Shown here one piece after another: positions 8,757 to 17,590 of a DNA stretch of 64,000 bases (positions within the stretch are counted from its first letter, which is position 1; each line of letters starts with the position of its first letter). Source of the DNA: Streptomyces sp. MNU76 (GTDB lineage: Bacteria; Actinomycetota; Actinomycetes; Streptomycetales; Streptomycetaceae); contig NZ_JAJKLK010000019.1 of assembly GCF_020982545.1 (NCBI RefSeq), forward strand, positions 682,001 to 746,000, in the 5' to 3' direction. Position numbers and translations under genes: made by a program. The notes below the pieces were generated by a model. That model ran no database searches, was not told where the DNA came from, and saw nothing but the letters and a program-made list of their open reading frames with translations.

Positions 8757-9173
8757 TCAGTACCCCGTCCCGTACGGCTCCACGGTCGGCGGTTGCTTCG
8801 CGCGGTGGGCGCCCGTCTTGCAGCCCGCGAACGGGCCGCCGGGGGAGCGGAGTTCGGCCAGGACGGGCCCGAGGTGGTCGCGGTGCCACACCGCCGGACC
8901 CGACGGACCCGCCGTGGGGTCGGTGAGTTCCTGCCAGGCCAGCCACAGGGCGTGCAGCCGGGCCACCGCCTCCAGGTGCTCCCACCAGCGCGGGCACCAG
9001 GGCTGCTGCGAGCTGACCTCGCGGCCGTAGACCGGGAGCAGCAGGTCCCCGACCCAGACGGCCAGGCCGTGCATCTCCTCGGCGTATTCGGCGCCGTCGA
9101 GGTAGAGGATGAACGGCGGGCCCACGGCGGGCAGCGGCTGCTGCGGGCCGGGCTGTTCGACGGTGGTGGTCAT
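8757..9173 (-). CDS. DUF4913 domain protein
   Basis: Small protein of 138 residues. Its core GDLLLPVYGREV, followed by WCPRWWEHLEAVARLHALWLAWQ, matches my memory of DUF4913, found beside TraD/TraG-type ATPases on actinobacterial plasmids and integrative elements. ATG 9173 overlaps the stop of the coupling ATPase by ATGA, and the upstream GGAGGATCC lies inside that gene, so translation is coupled. The biochemical role is unknown; the context suggests an accessory protein of the transfer channel. Confidence 0.75.
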   Translation of the reverse strand: MTTTVEQPGPQQPLPAVGPPFILYLDGAEYAEEMHGLAVWVGDLLLPVYGREVSSQQPWCPRWWEHLEAVARLHALWLAWQELTDPTAGPSGPAVWHRDHLGPVLAELRSPGGPFAGCKTGAHRAKQPPTVEPYGTGY

Positions 9174-10921
9174 CGGAGGATCCTCTCTGTGGCTCGCGCC
9201 GTGATCGCCTTGACCTCGGCCTGCGCGGCCAGCGCGATGCGGTCGGCGCCGGGCTCGGCGTACCAGGGGCGGAGGCGGACCAGCGCGGGTCTGACGCCGG
9301 TGGCGAGGAGGAGGGCGGTGCCCTTGGGGAGGGCGCGGATACGGTCGGCGGGCAGGACGCGTTCCAGGCGGTACGACGTCGAGCGGGAACGCCCGTCCTT
9401 GCCGCGGGAGTAGCTGACCGTCGACACGTCGTGCTCGCCGACCAGCCGCGAGACCTTCTCGACGAAGTCCGCGTCGTCGAGGCCCGCGCCGAGCAGCTTG
9501 ATGGTGGCGGCGCTCCACAGCGCGTCCATCCCCGCCTCGCCCCACACCCGGCTGCCCTGGCGGTAACTCTGGAGCAGGGTCACGACGTTGATGCCGCGCG
9601 AGCCGAAGTGGGAGTAGAGGTCGGGCAGGTCGGAGATCCGGCAGACGTTGGCCGCCTCGTCCAGTACCGCCGTCATCGGCGGGTCCAGGCGGCCGCCCAT
9701 CCGCTCCGCCGCCACGACTCCGGCACGCAGGACGGAGTCCGCGCAGGCGGCGATGACACCGGCGGCCGAGCCGCCACCGTCCTTGGAGAGCAGGTAGAGG
9801 GTGTCGGAGGACAGCACATGCCGTTCGGGCAGGAACTGCGGCAGCTCCGGGTCCGGGCTCACCCAGGCGGCGATCGTCGGGTCGAGCAGGCACGCCACGC
9901 ACTGGCGGGCTGTCTCGTAGATGCCGTCGCGGGTCTCCACCGCGCCCTGGACGGTGCCCTGGAGCTGGTCGGCGAGGGCCGCCATGCCCGCGTCGCGCAG
10001 CAGGTCGACGGGTGTGCGGTCGGCCGGGTCCGCGAGCCAGGCCAGCACCTCGCCGACCTGGCGTCCGCCCCGGTTGGCCGCGTGGAAGAGCGCGGTGAGC
10101 GTGTTCTGGGCCGCCGAGATCCAGAAGTCCCGCTTGGAGGCGTCGTCGTTGACCGCGCCGACGAAGTGGCCGGCCAGCCGGCGGGCGCCCTCGATGGTGG
10201 CCGCGTCGGCGAGCATGTCCCACCACAGGCCGCGCGGGGTGTGGGCGATGCCCTGCGGGTCGAACGTCCAGACCCTGCCCGTGCGTTCGCGTTCCGCGCG
10301 GGTCACGCTGTACACGTCCGCCTTGTTGGACGTCAGCAGGACGCTGCCGCGGGCGCGCAGGACGCGGGGGACGGCGATGCCGGTGGACTTGCCGGCCCTC
10401 GGTGCCATCAGGTCCAGCTCCACGTCCTCGTAGCTGCTGCGGAGTTCGGGACCGCCGGGTTCCAGGTTGCCGAGCAGGTTGCCCGTGTCGTCGGCGGGGA
10501 GCCTGCCGGACTTCGGCAGGGACGGGCGGAGTTGGCGGGCGCGGGCGGCGGCACCCTTCGGGAGGAGGGTGGCGAGTTCGCGGCGGCCCGCGAGGCCGGT
10601 GGGCTTTCCGCCTCGGCGGGCGATGAGGACGACGGGGGTGATGAGCAGGGTGAGGGTGGCGCCGAAGACCGTGCCCATGCCGGCGGTGAGGGTGCCGGGC
10701 GAGGTCGTGGGCCACAGGGGCGTGGGGCCGTCCGTGACGAGGGTCTTGAGGGTGGTCACGGTGAAGGGGGGTGGGTGCCAGCCGGCGCCGGTGAGGGCGG
10801 CGGCGAGGGTGCCGCCCAGCCAGGCGGTGAGGAAGAGGGTGCCGATGAGCAGGGCGGCGCCGGGGATGATCCAGGGCAGTAGGTCGTCGGTGGTGGTGTG
10901 CTGGTGCTTGCGTGTGGCCAT
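9170..10921 (-). CDS. VirD4/TraG-like coupling ATPase
   Basis: Type IV secretion coupling-protein family, which delivers substrate to the channel at the inner membrane. Two N-terminal membrane segments (about 15-44 and 77-101) precede the cytoplasmic ATPase. A Walker A-like APRAGKST is at 173-180 and Walker B MTAVLDEAANV ends with Asp421-Glu422. The following SHFGSRGINVVTLLQSYRQG segment is typical of the TraM-recognition (TraG C-terminal) domain. At 583 residues it is a normal size. ATG 10921 is preceded by GGGGGAACAG. It lies 257 bp downstream of the VirB4-like gene, a gap holding a pair of dispersed repeats. Confidence 0.87.
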   Translation of the reverse strand: MATRKHQHTTTDDLLPWIIPGAALLIGTLFLTAWLGGTLAAALTGAGWHPPPFTVTTLKTLVTDGPTPLWPTTSPGTLTAGMGTVFGATLTLLITPVVLIARRGGKPTGLAGRRELATLLPKGAAARARQLRPSLPKSGRLPADDTGNLLGNLEPGGPELRSSYEDVELDLMAPRAGKSTGIAVPRVLRARGSVLLTSNKADVYSVTRAERERTGRVWTFDPQGIAHTPRGLWWDMLADAATIEGARRLAGHFVGAVNDDASKRDFWISAAQNTLTALFHAANRGGRQVGEVLAWLADPADRTPVDLLRDAGMAALADQLQGTVQGAVETRDGIYETARQCVACLLDPTIAAWVSPDPELPQFLPERHVLSSDTLYLLSKDGGGSAAGVIAACADSVLRAGVVAAERMGGRLDPPMTAVLDEAANVCRISDLPDLYSHFGSRGINVVTLLQSYRQGSRVWGEAGMDALWSAATIKLLGAGLDDADFVEKVSRLVGEHDVSTVSYSRGKDGRSRSTSYRLERVLPADRIRALPKGTALLLATGVRPALVRLRPWYAEPGADRIALAAQAEVKAITARATERILR

Positions 10922-11033
10922 CTCTGTTCCCCCGTCAGCTGATCGGACTTTTCTTCGCCCCCGCCGCCCCTACCCGTCCCGTCACCAGGGGCTGCGCCCT
11001 TGGACCCCCAGACGTCCGTCCGGTGGGGGCTGG

Positions 11034-11129
11034 TCGCGCAGTTCCCCGCGCCCCTTGAGGGCCTACGGCCACTCAGGGGCGAAAGCACGGGCGCAGCCCC
11101 TGCTTTTCAGGGGCGCGGGAACTGCGCGA
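11034..11129. repeat. Inverted pair of a dispersed intergenic 21-mer
   Basis: A copy of the family GGGCGCGGGGAACTGCGCGA is on the - strand at 11034-11054 and a + copy, one G shorter, is at 11110-11129. Together they can fold into a long stem across the gap between the VirB4-like and VirD4-like genes. Other copies are at 14322-14342, 31599-31619, 31628-31648, 31701-31721, 31774-31794 and 33373-33393. Confidence 0.8.
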
Positions 11130-11178
11130 GAAGCCACACCGAACCCGCACCCGCCCACGAACCGGCACCCCCACCCCA

Positions 11179-12687
11179 CTAGGCGCCCTTCACCAGTGAC
11201 GGAGTCCACCGCGTGTTCGTGTTGTGGAGTTCCCGCTCCGTGTCCGTGATCGACACCTTGATCGGGATCCCGGGCCGACCACCCACCTTGATCAGGAAGC
11301 GGCCGCGCCCCGGCGGTTCCTCGTTGCCCCCCGTGCTGGCCCACCCCGGCGGTGACGACCACGACGACACGAGGTCGATCTCCCGCTCCGACAGACCGAC
11401 GATCTCCCCGAGCTCCCTCATCTCCGTACGGGGAAGCCCCGCGCACACCACCATCCCGGCCCGCTCCACGAACCCGCGCGCCTTCGCCCGGTCCGCCTCG
11501 CTGCCCAGCGCCTCCGCGTCCTTCAGCGTGTGCGTGATCTTCGCGTCGCCGAGGCCGAGGGACCGGTTGAGCCGGGTGAGCGCGTCGATGCGTTCGACGA
11601 TGCCGGAGGCGGCCCGCAGCGGGCGCCACAACTCGTCCAGCACCGTGAAGAACCAGCGCTGCGGTGCCAGACCCGCGTCGGCGAGCGCATGGGCCGCCGC
11701 GACCGTGCCGAGGCCGTCCGACCACGCCGCCAGCATCGCCGCCGCCGTGAGCTGCGTGTCCGCCTCGCCGATGCGGGAGATGTCGACGCAGACGGCGGGC
11801 GAGGCCGGGTCGATCCGGGTGGAGGTCTCGGCGGCGAAGGTGTCGCCGAGCGGCCCGTCCAGCACACCCAGCAGCGAGCGGTGCAGCGGGTCCACCGCCT
11901 CCTGGTAGCGCGCCACGTCGCCCCGGTCGAGGGTCACCGCGCGCACCCGGTCCGGGCCCTCGTCCAGGACCTTCAGCAGGTCCGGGAGGAGCGGCGCCCG
12001 GCCCGGCTTCGTACGTTCCGTCAGATGGTGCAGGCAGGCCGAGAGGACGGACTGCTCGTGGTCGTCCATGGGGCGGCCCCGGACGATCGTGATCAGCGCC
12101 GCGACCATGTTCAGCACCCGGCCGTGCGCCTCCGCCGCCAGGATCCGGCCCCGTTCGCCGCCGATCCGCAGCGCCGCCTCGCCCATCGCGCCCGGGTCGA
12201 GGACGTTGATGCCGCCCACCCCGCGCCCGATGGAGATCACCTGGCCGCCGAGCGCCCGGACGGTGTCGGCGTAGTCGGGCTTGAGGTCGCCGAGGACCAG
12301 CGGGGTGATGCCCGTGGCCGCCATGCCGATCAGCATGCGGTTGACCAGCGTGGACTTGCCGAGGCCCGGCATGCCCAGCATGAACAGGGACGGGTTGGAG
12401 ATGTAACGGGCACGGGTGAACCAGGAGATGGGGTCGCCGCAGACCGTGGCACCCGTGTGCAGGTGCTGGCCGAGCGGCACACCCGTCATCGGGGCGCCGG
12501 AACCCGCCGCGAAGGGCCACAACCCGCACGCCTGGACCGTCGTGGCCCGCCACAGCGCGGGCGGGTCGACATGCCCGACCTGACCGCCGCCGGGGCCGAA
12601 CCACCCACGCGGGGGCGCTACTTGGGGCCGTACGGGACGGGTGGGACGTGTCTGACCTGCGGAACCTTCAGCAGCGCGCTCGCTCAC
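11179..12687 (-). CDS. VirB4/TraC-like ATPase
   Basis: Channel-energising ATPase of a type IV secretion-like system. Walker A GMPGLGKST is at residues 105-113, with the following LVLGDLKPDYADTVRALGG typical of the VirB4/HerA group. Walker B is FFTVLDELW, and a glutamine/arginine-finger region follows. GTG 12687 overlaps the TGA of the upstream gene (GTGA) and gives 502 residues; the much longer open frame upstream is only a shadow of that gene. The protein lacks the usual N-terminal VirB4 domain, which may be supplied by the upstream SCO6880-type protein, so the two may work as one unit (inference). Confidence 0.87.
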   Translation of the reverse strand: MSERAAEGSAGQTRPTRPVRPQVAPPRGWFGPGGGQVGHVDPPALWRATTVQACGLWPFAAGSGAPMTGVPLGQHLHTGATVCGDPISWFTRARYISNPSLFMLGMPGLGKSTLVNRMLIGMAATGITPLVLGDLKPDYADTVRALGGQVISIGRGVGGINVLDPGAMGEAALRIGGERGRILAAEAHGRVLNMVAALITIVRGRPMDDHEQSVLSACLHHLTERTKPGRAPLLPDLLKVLDEGPDRVRAVTLDRGDVARYQEAVDPLHRSLLGVLDGPLGDTFAAETSTRIDPASPAVCVDISRIGEADTQLTAAAMLAAWSDGLGTVAAAHALADAGLAPQRWFFTVLDELWRPLRAASGIVERIDALTRLNRSLGLGDAKITHTLKDAEALGSEADRAKARGFVERAGMVVCAGLPRTEMRELGEIVGLSEREIDLVSSWSSPPGWASTGGNEEPPGRGRFLIKVGGRPGIPIKVSITDTERELHNTNTRWTPSLVKGA

Positions 12688-14177
12688 AGCGCCTCCCGGA
12701 TCTGGTACGGAACGAGGGTGTGCTCCCACGGCAGCAGGCCGACGGGGAGCGTGCAGGTGAACGCGGAGGCCTGCATACGGTCGGCGGGGCGCATCAGGAT
12801 GCGCGAGGACGCCTGGAGGTTGCGTACGGTGATCGCCGCGTCCGGCAGCTGCTCCTCGTCGTCGACGGTGACCGTCACCATCAGCGAGAACTCCACGAGC
12901 CCGGCGCCCGCCGCCTCCTCGGCCGCCGTCTGCTCGGCCGCCTGCATCTCGGAACTGGCCCGCGCCTGGACCAGCCCCCGCTTGGAGCCGGCCATGAAGT
13001 GCGCGGCACGCCGGTCGGCCTCGACGATACGGGCGGAGGTCGCCGGGTCGATCGGGCGGTAGACCAGCGAGACCCGCTTGCGGCGGGTGCCCGACGCCGG
13101 CTCCAGCAGGCCCCGCAGCACGCTGGACCGGACCGTGCCGCGCGGCGCCAGCGTCAGCATCCAGGTCCGCGAGACCCCCGAGTCGTGCTTGTACGACTGC
13201 ACCGTCTCCACGGCCGCCGCCGGACCCGCGTCCGCCCAGTCGAGGCCGGTGGTGGACTGCTCGGCCCGCGCGCTCAGCACGTCGGGGGCCACGGCGGGGT
13301 CGTACGCCACCCGTACGATCTCCGCGAGCCGGTCGGCGGAGAGCGGGTACGCGGAGCCGCCGCCGGCCGCGACCAGGCCCGACAGCAGGCCGGGCAGCCG
13401 CATGGACAGGTCGGTGACGACATCCTGGACGTCCCGCTTGGGGCCGCCCGTGGGGCCGTAGGTGAGCGCGATGTAGGTGTGCATCTCGGAGGAGGCGGAC
13501 GGGTAGCGCGCGACGACTTCCTCCATCACCGCGCGGGCCGCCGCCGGGGCGTCCGGCGAGATACGCGGCAGCACCTCGGCCGCCAGCCGCGTCCCGGTGT
13601 CCGGCGCGGTCTCCACGACGACCTGGGCGCCACGCAGGCCCGGCTCGTGCGAGAGCCGGGAGAGCCAGTCGCCCCAGGACGCCACCCAGATGTCGACCTG
13701 CTCGGGGTCGACCAGCGAACCGCCGTCCGGCTCGCAGGCCAGGACCACCGTGCAGAGGTTGCGGCCGGGGTGGTGGATCACCCCGAAGGCGCGGTTGTAG
13801 GCGTCCCGGCCCTCGTACATCTTGGTGCGGGCCAGCAGGCCCGGCGGCTGGAAGCGGCCGCCGGGACGCTTGGAGAGCGGGCCGGAGACGTACGTCGTGG
13901 AGCCGTTCGCCTTGCGCCTGAGCCAACCGATACGCACCGCGACCACCTGGTAGATGTTGCGGCCGTCCACCGTGCGCAGCGCGAGCGGCGCGAGGAAGAG
14001 GCCGAGAGGGATGAGGACGAGGACAGCGGCCAGCAGCGAGACCAGCGAGGCGAGCAGAGCGACCAGGAGTCCGCCGAAGGCCACGACGGTGCCGAGGAGG
14101 CCCAGGGGGCCGAGACCGGGGCGGCGGGGGCGGCGCCAGTTTCCGTAGGTGGGACGCGTGAGGGCGTCGGTGGACAT
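12684..14177 (-). CDS. SCO6880-type transfer protein (PrgI/VirB4 N-domain-like)
   Basis: 497-residue protein with two adjacent N-terminal membrane helices (about 24-66), then a large cytoplasmic part. It resembles the family named after S. coelicolor SCO6880, which sits immediately upstream of VirB4-like ATPases in actinobacterial type IV loci; this is recalled, not searched. The architecture (PrgI-like membrane hairpin followed by a domain with MLTLAPRGTVRSSVLRGLL and LVYRPIDPATSARIVEADRR) suggests a PrgI-VirB4 N-terminal fusion. It overlaps the ATPase start by four bases. ATG 14177 has GGAACCCCC upstream, a modest ribosome site. Confidence 0.72.
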   Translation of the reverse strand: MSTDALTRPTYGNWRRPRRPGLGPLGLLGTVVAFGGLLVALLASLVSLLAAVLVLIPLGLFLAPLALRTVDGRNIYQVVAVRIGWLRRKANGSTTYVSGPLSKRPGGRFQPPGLLARTKMYEGRDAYNRAFGVIHHPGRNLCTVVLACEPDGGSLVDPEQVDIWVASWGDWLSRLSHEPGLRGAQVVVETAPDTGTRLAAEVLPRISPDAPAAARAVMEEVVARYPSASSEMHTYIALTYGPTGGPKRDVQDVVTDLSMRLPGLLSGLVAAGGGSAYPLSADRLAEIVRVAYDPAVAPDVLSARAEQSTTGLDWADAGPAAAVETVQSYKHDSGVSRTWMLTLAPRGTVRSSVLRGLLEPASGTRRKRVSLVYRPIDPATSARIVEADRRAAHFMAGSKRGLVQARASSEMQAAEQTAAEEAAGAGLVEFSLMVTVTVDDEEQLPDAAITVRNLQASSRILMRPADRMQASAFTCTLPVGLLPWEHTLVPYQIREAL

Positions 14178-14321
14178 GGGGGTTCCTTCTTCCGGCTGAG
14201 GTCGCTGGTTTCCGAGTGCCGTCGCTGGGTGCGGGGTGCTGGGTGCCGCGTGTTGGGTGCTGGGTGCCTACGAACTCGGGGCGCTGGGGTCGGATGGCGG
14301 CTGCGGGTGGTGCGTGGTTGC

Positions 14322-14342
14322 TCGCGCAGTTCCCCGCGCCCC
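14322..14342 (-). repeat. Copy of dispersed intergenic 21-mer
   Basis: Same element as at 11034-11054, on the - strand, in the 203-bp gap between the TrbL-like and SCO6880-type genes. It is followed by a small stem GGAATGAGGGCCTGCGGCCC at 14344-14363 and a further copy of CATTCC. Confidence 0.75.
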
Positions 14343-14381
14343 TGGAATGAGGGCCTGCGGCCCCATTCCAAGGGCGGGGGC

Positions 14382-15575
14382 CTACTGGTTGTGGCCCTTC
14401 ATCCCGTCGTTGTCGTCCAGGGAGCCCGCGACCTCGGAGGCCGCCTGCATGCCGGTCTGGACGACCACGGCGGCGGCCTGGACCGCGACGGCCGCGCCCG
14501 CCGTGGCCGCACCCGCGGCGGCGGTACCGGCCGCCGCGCCGGCGCCACCGGCACCGCCCGCGGCGCCGCCCGCCGACGAGCCCGCACCCGAGGACGGCGA
14601 GCCCTGGGGGCCGGCGGAACCGCCGCCCCCGCCGCCGCCCGACTGTCCGGCCGCGCCGACGGCACTGCCGGCGATGCTGACCGCGCCGGAGGCCATGTTG
14701 TTGGCGACGCCGAGGGCGACCGTGCCGCCCGAGGTGCCGCCGAGGGCGGCCGTGGCAGGGACGATCAGTTTGAGCAGGGCGGGCAGCGCGAACACCGCCA
14801 TGATCAGCATGCCCATGCCCGCGATGACCTGGTTCAGGTCCTTGGTGTCCTTGGTCATCGAGGTGGCCGAGTAGATGATCAGGGCCGCCGCCGGCTTGTA
14901 CAGCAGCCAGGCCGCGAGCCAGCCGATGTGCTTCTTCCACCAGCCCTCGCCCCACCCGGTCATCGAGGAGGCGGCGGCCAGCGGCAGCGTGCCGACCAGC
15001 ATGATCAGCACTCCGATGCGGATGTACATCAGCACGATCTGCACGAAGCTCGACAGCATCACCAGCAGACCGAAGATCAGCACCAGACCGGGCTGGTTGA
15101 GCGTCAGCACGCCCAGCATCTCGTTGGCCTTGTCACCGAGGTCCGATCGCGCGTACACGTCCTTGGCGTACGCGTCCGACGCCTTCATCAAAGCGGTGAC
15201 CACGGGTACGGAGGCCGCGCCGACGAGGATGACCTTCCACATCCCCATGAACGCCTGCCGCATCGACTGGCCCTTGCGGTCCACGGCCATCCGGATCGCG
15301 GCCAGCAGCAACGAGGCCACCGCGACGTAGGCGACGATCCAGTTGACCTCCGCGGTGATCTGACCGATGGGACTGGCGGCGGTCGCCTGGCCGTGGCCGC
15401 CGCCGTTCCCCGTCGGGTCCTTCACGTCGATGTTCAGCCAGACGCCGTTGAGCGCCTTGAGGACCTCCGCCGCGCCGTCGCCGATCGCCTTGGCGAAGAC
15501 GACCACGGCACCCTCGGTGAACTGCTTGCCGCCCTCTTCGATCACACAGTCGTAGAGCTTCCAGGAGCAGGCCAT
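14382..15575 (-). CDS. TrbL/VirB6-like polytopic membrane protein
   Basis: About six to eight hydrophobic segments between residues 75 and 310, including NWIVAYVAVASLLLAAIRMA and LVLIFGLLVMLSSFVQIVLM, with the conserved amphipathic stretch SMTGWGEGWWKKHIGWLAAW that is typical of actinobacterial TrbL-like channel proteins. The C-terminal 100 residues are Gly/Ala/Ser-rich and disordered. In type IV systems this protein forms the inner-membrane pore. It starts one base after the stop of the VirB8-like gene. The N-terminus contains two cysteines (CSWKLYDC) and may be outside the membrane. Confidence 0.78.
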   Translation of the reverse strand: MACSWKLYDCVIEEGGKQFTEGAVVVFAKAIGDGAAEVLKALNGVWLNIDVKDPTGNGGGHGQATAASPIGQITAEVNWIVAYVAVASLLLAAIRMAVDRKGQSMRQAFMGMWKVILVGAASVPVVTALMKASDAYAKDVYARSDLGDKANEMLGVLTLNQPGLVLIFGLLVMLSSFVQIVLMYIRIGVLIMLVGTLPLAAASSMTGWGEGWWKKHIGWLAAWLLYKPAAALIIYSATSMTKDTKDLNQVIAGMGMLIMAVFALPALLKLIVPATAALGGTSGGTVALGVANNMASGAVSIAGSAVGAAGQSGGGGGGGSAGPQGSPSSGAGSSAGGAAGGAGGAGAAAGTAAAGAATAGAAVAVQAAAVVVQTGMQAASEVAGSLDDNDGMKGHNQ

Positions 15576-15576
15576 C

Positions 15577-16377
15577 TCACGCCTCCCACGTGACGAAGCC
15601 GTCTGTGCCGCTGACCTGAGACACCCCGCTGTAGACCGTGCCGTCCCGGTCCGGGGCGAGCTTCCAGTCGCCGTCCCGCCAGCGCACGGTGACCGAGGCG
15701 GAGCCGAAGCCGCCCTCGCCCATGCCGCGCACCAGGACCATCACGGTCGCCTGCGTCTCGTCGTACGACAGGACCGTGAAGCCGGCGTAGCCACCGGCGT
15801 CCGGCGAGCCCGTGGTCGACTTGTTCGCCTCCTGGGAGCGGCTCGCGATCAGCGCGTCGCGGCCGGCGCCCGGCACGACCTGCTGGTCGACGACCTCGCG
15901 CCAGCCGTCGTAGCTGAGGTGGTCGGTGATGGAGTGGACCGCCATGACGGCGCCCAGCGGGGTGTGGGCGAAGCAGGACCAGACCGGACCGTCGTACGTG
16001 CGCGGGCCCGCCGCCCTGGAGACCGGGACCAGGCCGGTGCCGTTGGCCTTCCAGTGGAAGTCGCGCGGCGCCTCGGTGGGCTTGTCCTGGTCGCGGTCGT
16101 CGGTGCGGCAGCCGGCGGGCCGCTTGTCCGAACCGCCCTCACCGCCACCGGAGTCCGAGCCCGGGTCCGAGCCCGCTTCCGAGGACGAGGTCGGCGCCGG
16201 GTCGGGACCGCCGGACTCGTCGGCCGACCCCTCGCCGCCGTTGCCCGTGATCGCGAAGAGCACCGCGAGGACGAGCAGGACCGCCAGGAACCCGGCCGAC
16301 AGGATCCAGCCCCGCTGCTGCCAGAACGGCTGCTCCCACTCTCCGCTGCCCCCGTGGGCCCGGCCGGAGTTCGGCAT
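15577..16377 (-). CDS. VirB8-like single-pass protein
   Basis: 266 residues: a short cytoplasmic tail with EWEQPFWQQRGW, one membrane helix at about 24-43, a Ser/Gly/Asp-rich linker (46-85) and an external domain. That domain ends with VTVRWRDGDWKLAPDRDG, a strand pair typical of NTF2/VirB8-like folds in actinobacterial transfer loci. The predicted role is as a scaffold linking the inner-membrane channel to the wall. Assignment rests on topology, fold-like pattern and position between pilin-like and TrbL-like genes, so the family name is inference. Confidence 0.6.
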   Translation of the reverse strand: MPNSGRAHGGSGEWEQPFWQQRGWILSAGFLAVLLVLAVLFAITGNGGEGSADESGGPDPAPTSSSEAGSDPGSDSGGGEGGSDKRPAGCRTDDRDQDKPTEAPRDFHWKANGTGLVPVSRAAGPRTYDGPVWSCFAHTPLGAVMAVHSITDHLSYDGWREVVDQQVVPGAGRDALIASRSQEANKSTTGSPDAGGYAGFTVLSYDETQATVMVLVRGMGEGGFGSASVTVRWRDGDWKLAPDRDGTVYSGVSQVSGTDGFVTWEA

Positions 16378-16408
16378 CGTCGCTCCCCCTTTCGACGTGC
16401 TCGGACGA

Positions 16409-16705
16409 CTAGAAGACGAAGTTCACGAGCGGGCCGGCGGTGGCGACCAGGACACAGCCGCCGAGGACCATGCCGAGTCGGCCCATGTGCTCCGAACCCT
16501 CGCCGCGGCGCATGGAGATCGCCATCATGGCGCCGCAGATCAGCACACCCGCGACACCGGCGGCGGTGCCGGCCCAGGCGACGATGCCGAGCACGGTGTC
16601 GACCTTGCCGGTGAGTTCGGCGGGGGCGTCGCGGTTGGGGTTGGGGACCGTGCCGTCGGCCAGGAGAACGGACTGATGAGCCTTGGCGGCTATCGCGTGC
16701 AGCAT
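16409..16705 (-). CDS. VirB2/TrbC-like small membrane protein (pilin-like), copy 1
   Basis: 98 residues with two membrane helices (about 39-63 and 77-97) joined by a short basic/acidic loop SMRRGEGSEHMGR. This is the size and topology of VirB2/TrbC pilins before or without a signal cleavage. A paralogue with the same loop pattern (SLRAGEGDEHLSQ) is encoded at 17330-17590. It is the first gene after a 624-bp regulatory gap and is followed 31 bp later by the VirB8-like gene. ATG 16705 is preceded by GGGGAGAAACC. Confidence 0.72.
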   Translation of the reverse strand: MLHAIAAKAHQSVLLADGTVPNPNRDAPAELTGKVDTVLGIVAWAGTAAGVAGVLICGAMMAISMRRGEGSEHMGRLGMVLGGCVLVATAGPLVNFVF

Positions 16706-16917
16706 GTGGTTTCTCCCCGTGGTCTCGGCCGTCCCGTCGTGGGCGGCGGGACGGTGTCGACCGATGTGAGCGGATGGGACATTGGTTGCTTTCGGGGCCG
16801 GCGTGACGTGCCCGGGTTCCCGGTCGCTCTGTGAGCTTGGCGACTGCTGTGAGCCGAAACCAAGCGATGTAGTGATCCAGCACCTGTCGGTGACGTGCTC
16901 GTGACAGACGGGAACTC

Positions 16918-16943
16918 CTCGTCATGTCCGGGACAGTGACGAG
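16918..16943. promoter_or_regulatory. Inverted repeat, candidate operator upstream of transfer operon
   Basis: CTCGTCA at 16918-16924 pairs with TGACGAG at 16937-16943, and the inner TGTCC/GGACA also pair. The outer arms contain the CGTCA/TGACG element that recurs as triple repeats at 18395-18458. It lies about 215 bp upstream of the first pilin gene. Confidence 0.4.
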
Positions 16944-17136
16944 CCGTCAGAAACGTCGGGACCTGCGGCTAAGTGGAGGGTGTCGCACCGACGTGCGAAG
17001 AGGGTGATGTGTTCATGTGCGACGGGCCGCGCGTCCTCGCGCGGCGGGAGTCATGTGTCCTTGCGTGTCGGGGCCGTGCGCCGGGGCTGTGACTCGGCGC
17101 ACGACGGGCGCGTACCAGCGCGTTACGAGAAGCCGC

Positions 17137-17224
17137 CCGAAGCCGCGGCGGAGGCCGCCGGAAGATGCGGCGGAGGCTGTCCGAAGCCGCGGAGGAGGCC
17201 GTCCGAAGCCGCGGTGGAAGCCGT
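17137..17224. repeat. 22-bp tandem repeat, four copies
   Basis: Units of CCGAAGCCGCGGAGGAGGCC plus two bases start at 17137, 17159, 17181 and 17203; the second is the most diverged, and a half unit follows at 17234. The period is not a multiple of three, so no repeat protein is implied. Confidence 0.85.
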
Positions 17225-17329
17225 CAGGCGTGGCCGAAGCCGTCTGAAGGCACGGCGACGGCCCGTCGGTTCCCCGCCCCCTAGTGGCCGTCGCCCTGTC
17301 CTACGCTCGGTGTCCCGCTCGGCGTCCTC

Positions 17330-17590
17330 CTACAGCACGAACCCCACGATCGGTCCGGCCGTCGCGCCGATGATGCAGGCGCCCATGACCACCGCGAACT
17401 GGCTGAGGTGCTCGTCGCCCTCCCCGGCCCGCAGCGAGATGGCCATCCGCGTGCCCACGATCATCAGCCCGCACACGCCGGCCGCCGTGACCAGCCAGGC
17501 GAGGATGTTCAGCACGTAGTTGAGCTCGTTGGTGACCACGGCCGGAGGCGCGGCCAGCGTCGAGGTGACGGCGTACAGGGTGCTGCTCAT
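17330..17590 (-). CDS. VirB2/TrbC-like small membrane protein (pilin-like), copy 2
   Basis: 86 residues with two membrane helices (about 24-48 and 63-84) and the intervening loop SLRAGEGDEHLSQ, closely parallel to the protein encoded at 16409-16705. ATG 17590 has CGGGAGGAC upstream and overlaps the stop of the upstream gene by ATGA, so the two are translationally coupled. A longer in-frame start is rejected because it would run deep into that gene. Either two pilin subunits form a mixed structure or one is a minor component (inference). Confidence 0.72.
   Translation of the reverse strand: MSSTLYAVTSTLAAPPAVVTNELNYVLNILAWLVTAAGVCGLMIVGTRMAISLRAGEGDEHLSQFAVVMGACIIGATAGPIVGFVL

Larger units (their letters stand above)
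16706..17329. other. 624-bp gap between the two pilin-like genes
   Basis: I see no credible gene. It holds an inverted repeat at 16918-16943 and a 22-bp tandem array at 17137-17224. It is flanked by two leftward genes, so it must contain the promoter of the 16705-9170 operon, most likely between 16720 and 16980 where GC drops. Confidence 0.6.

Noticed and set aside
9431..10882. 483-codon + strand frame opposite the coupling ATPase
   Set aside because: Antisense shadow; the - strand frame has Walker motifs and membrane helices.
12648..15593. 981-codon + strand frame across the transfer genes
   Set aside because: Antisense shadow of the VirB4-like, SCO6880-type and TrbL-like genes, which carry real motifs.
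17137..17224. CRISPR array
   Set aside because: Repeats are contiguous with no unique spacers, and no cas gene is present.
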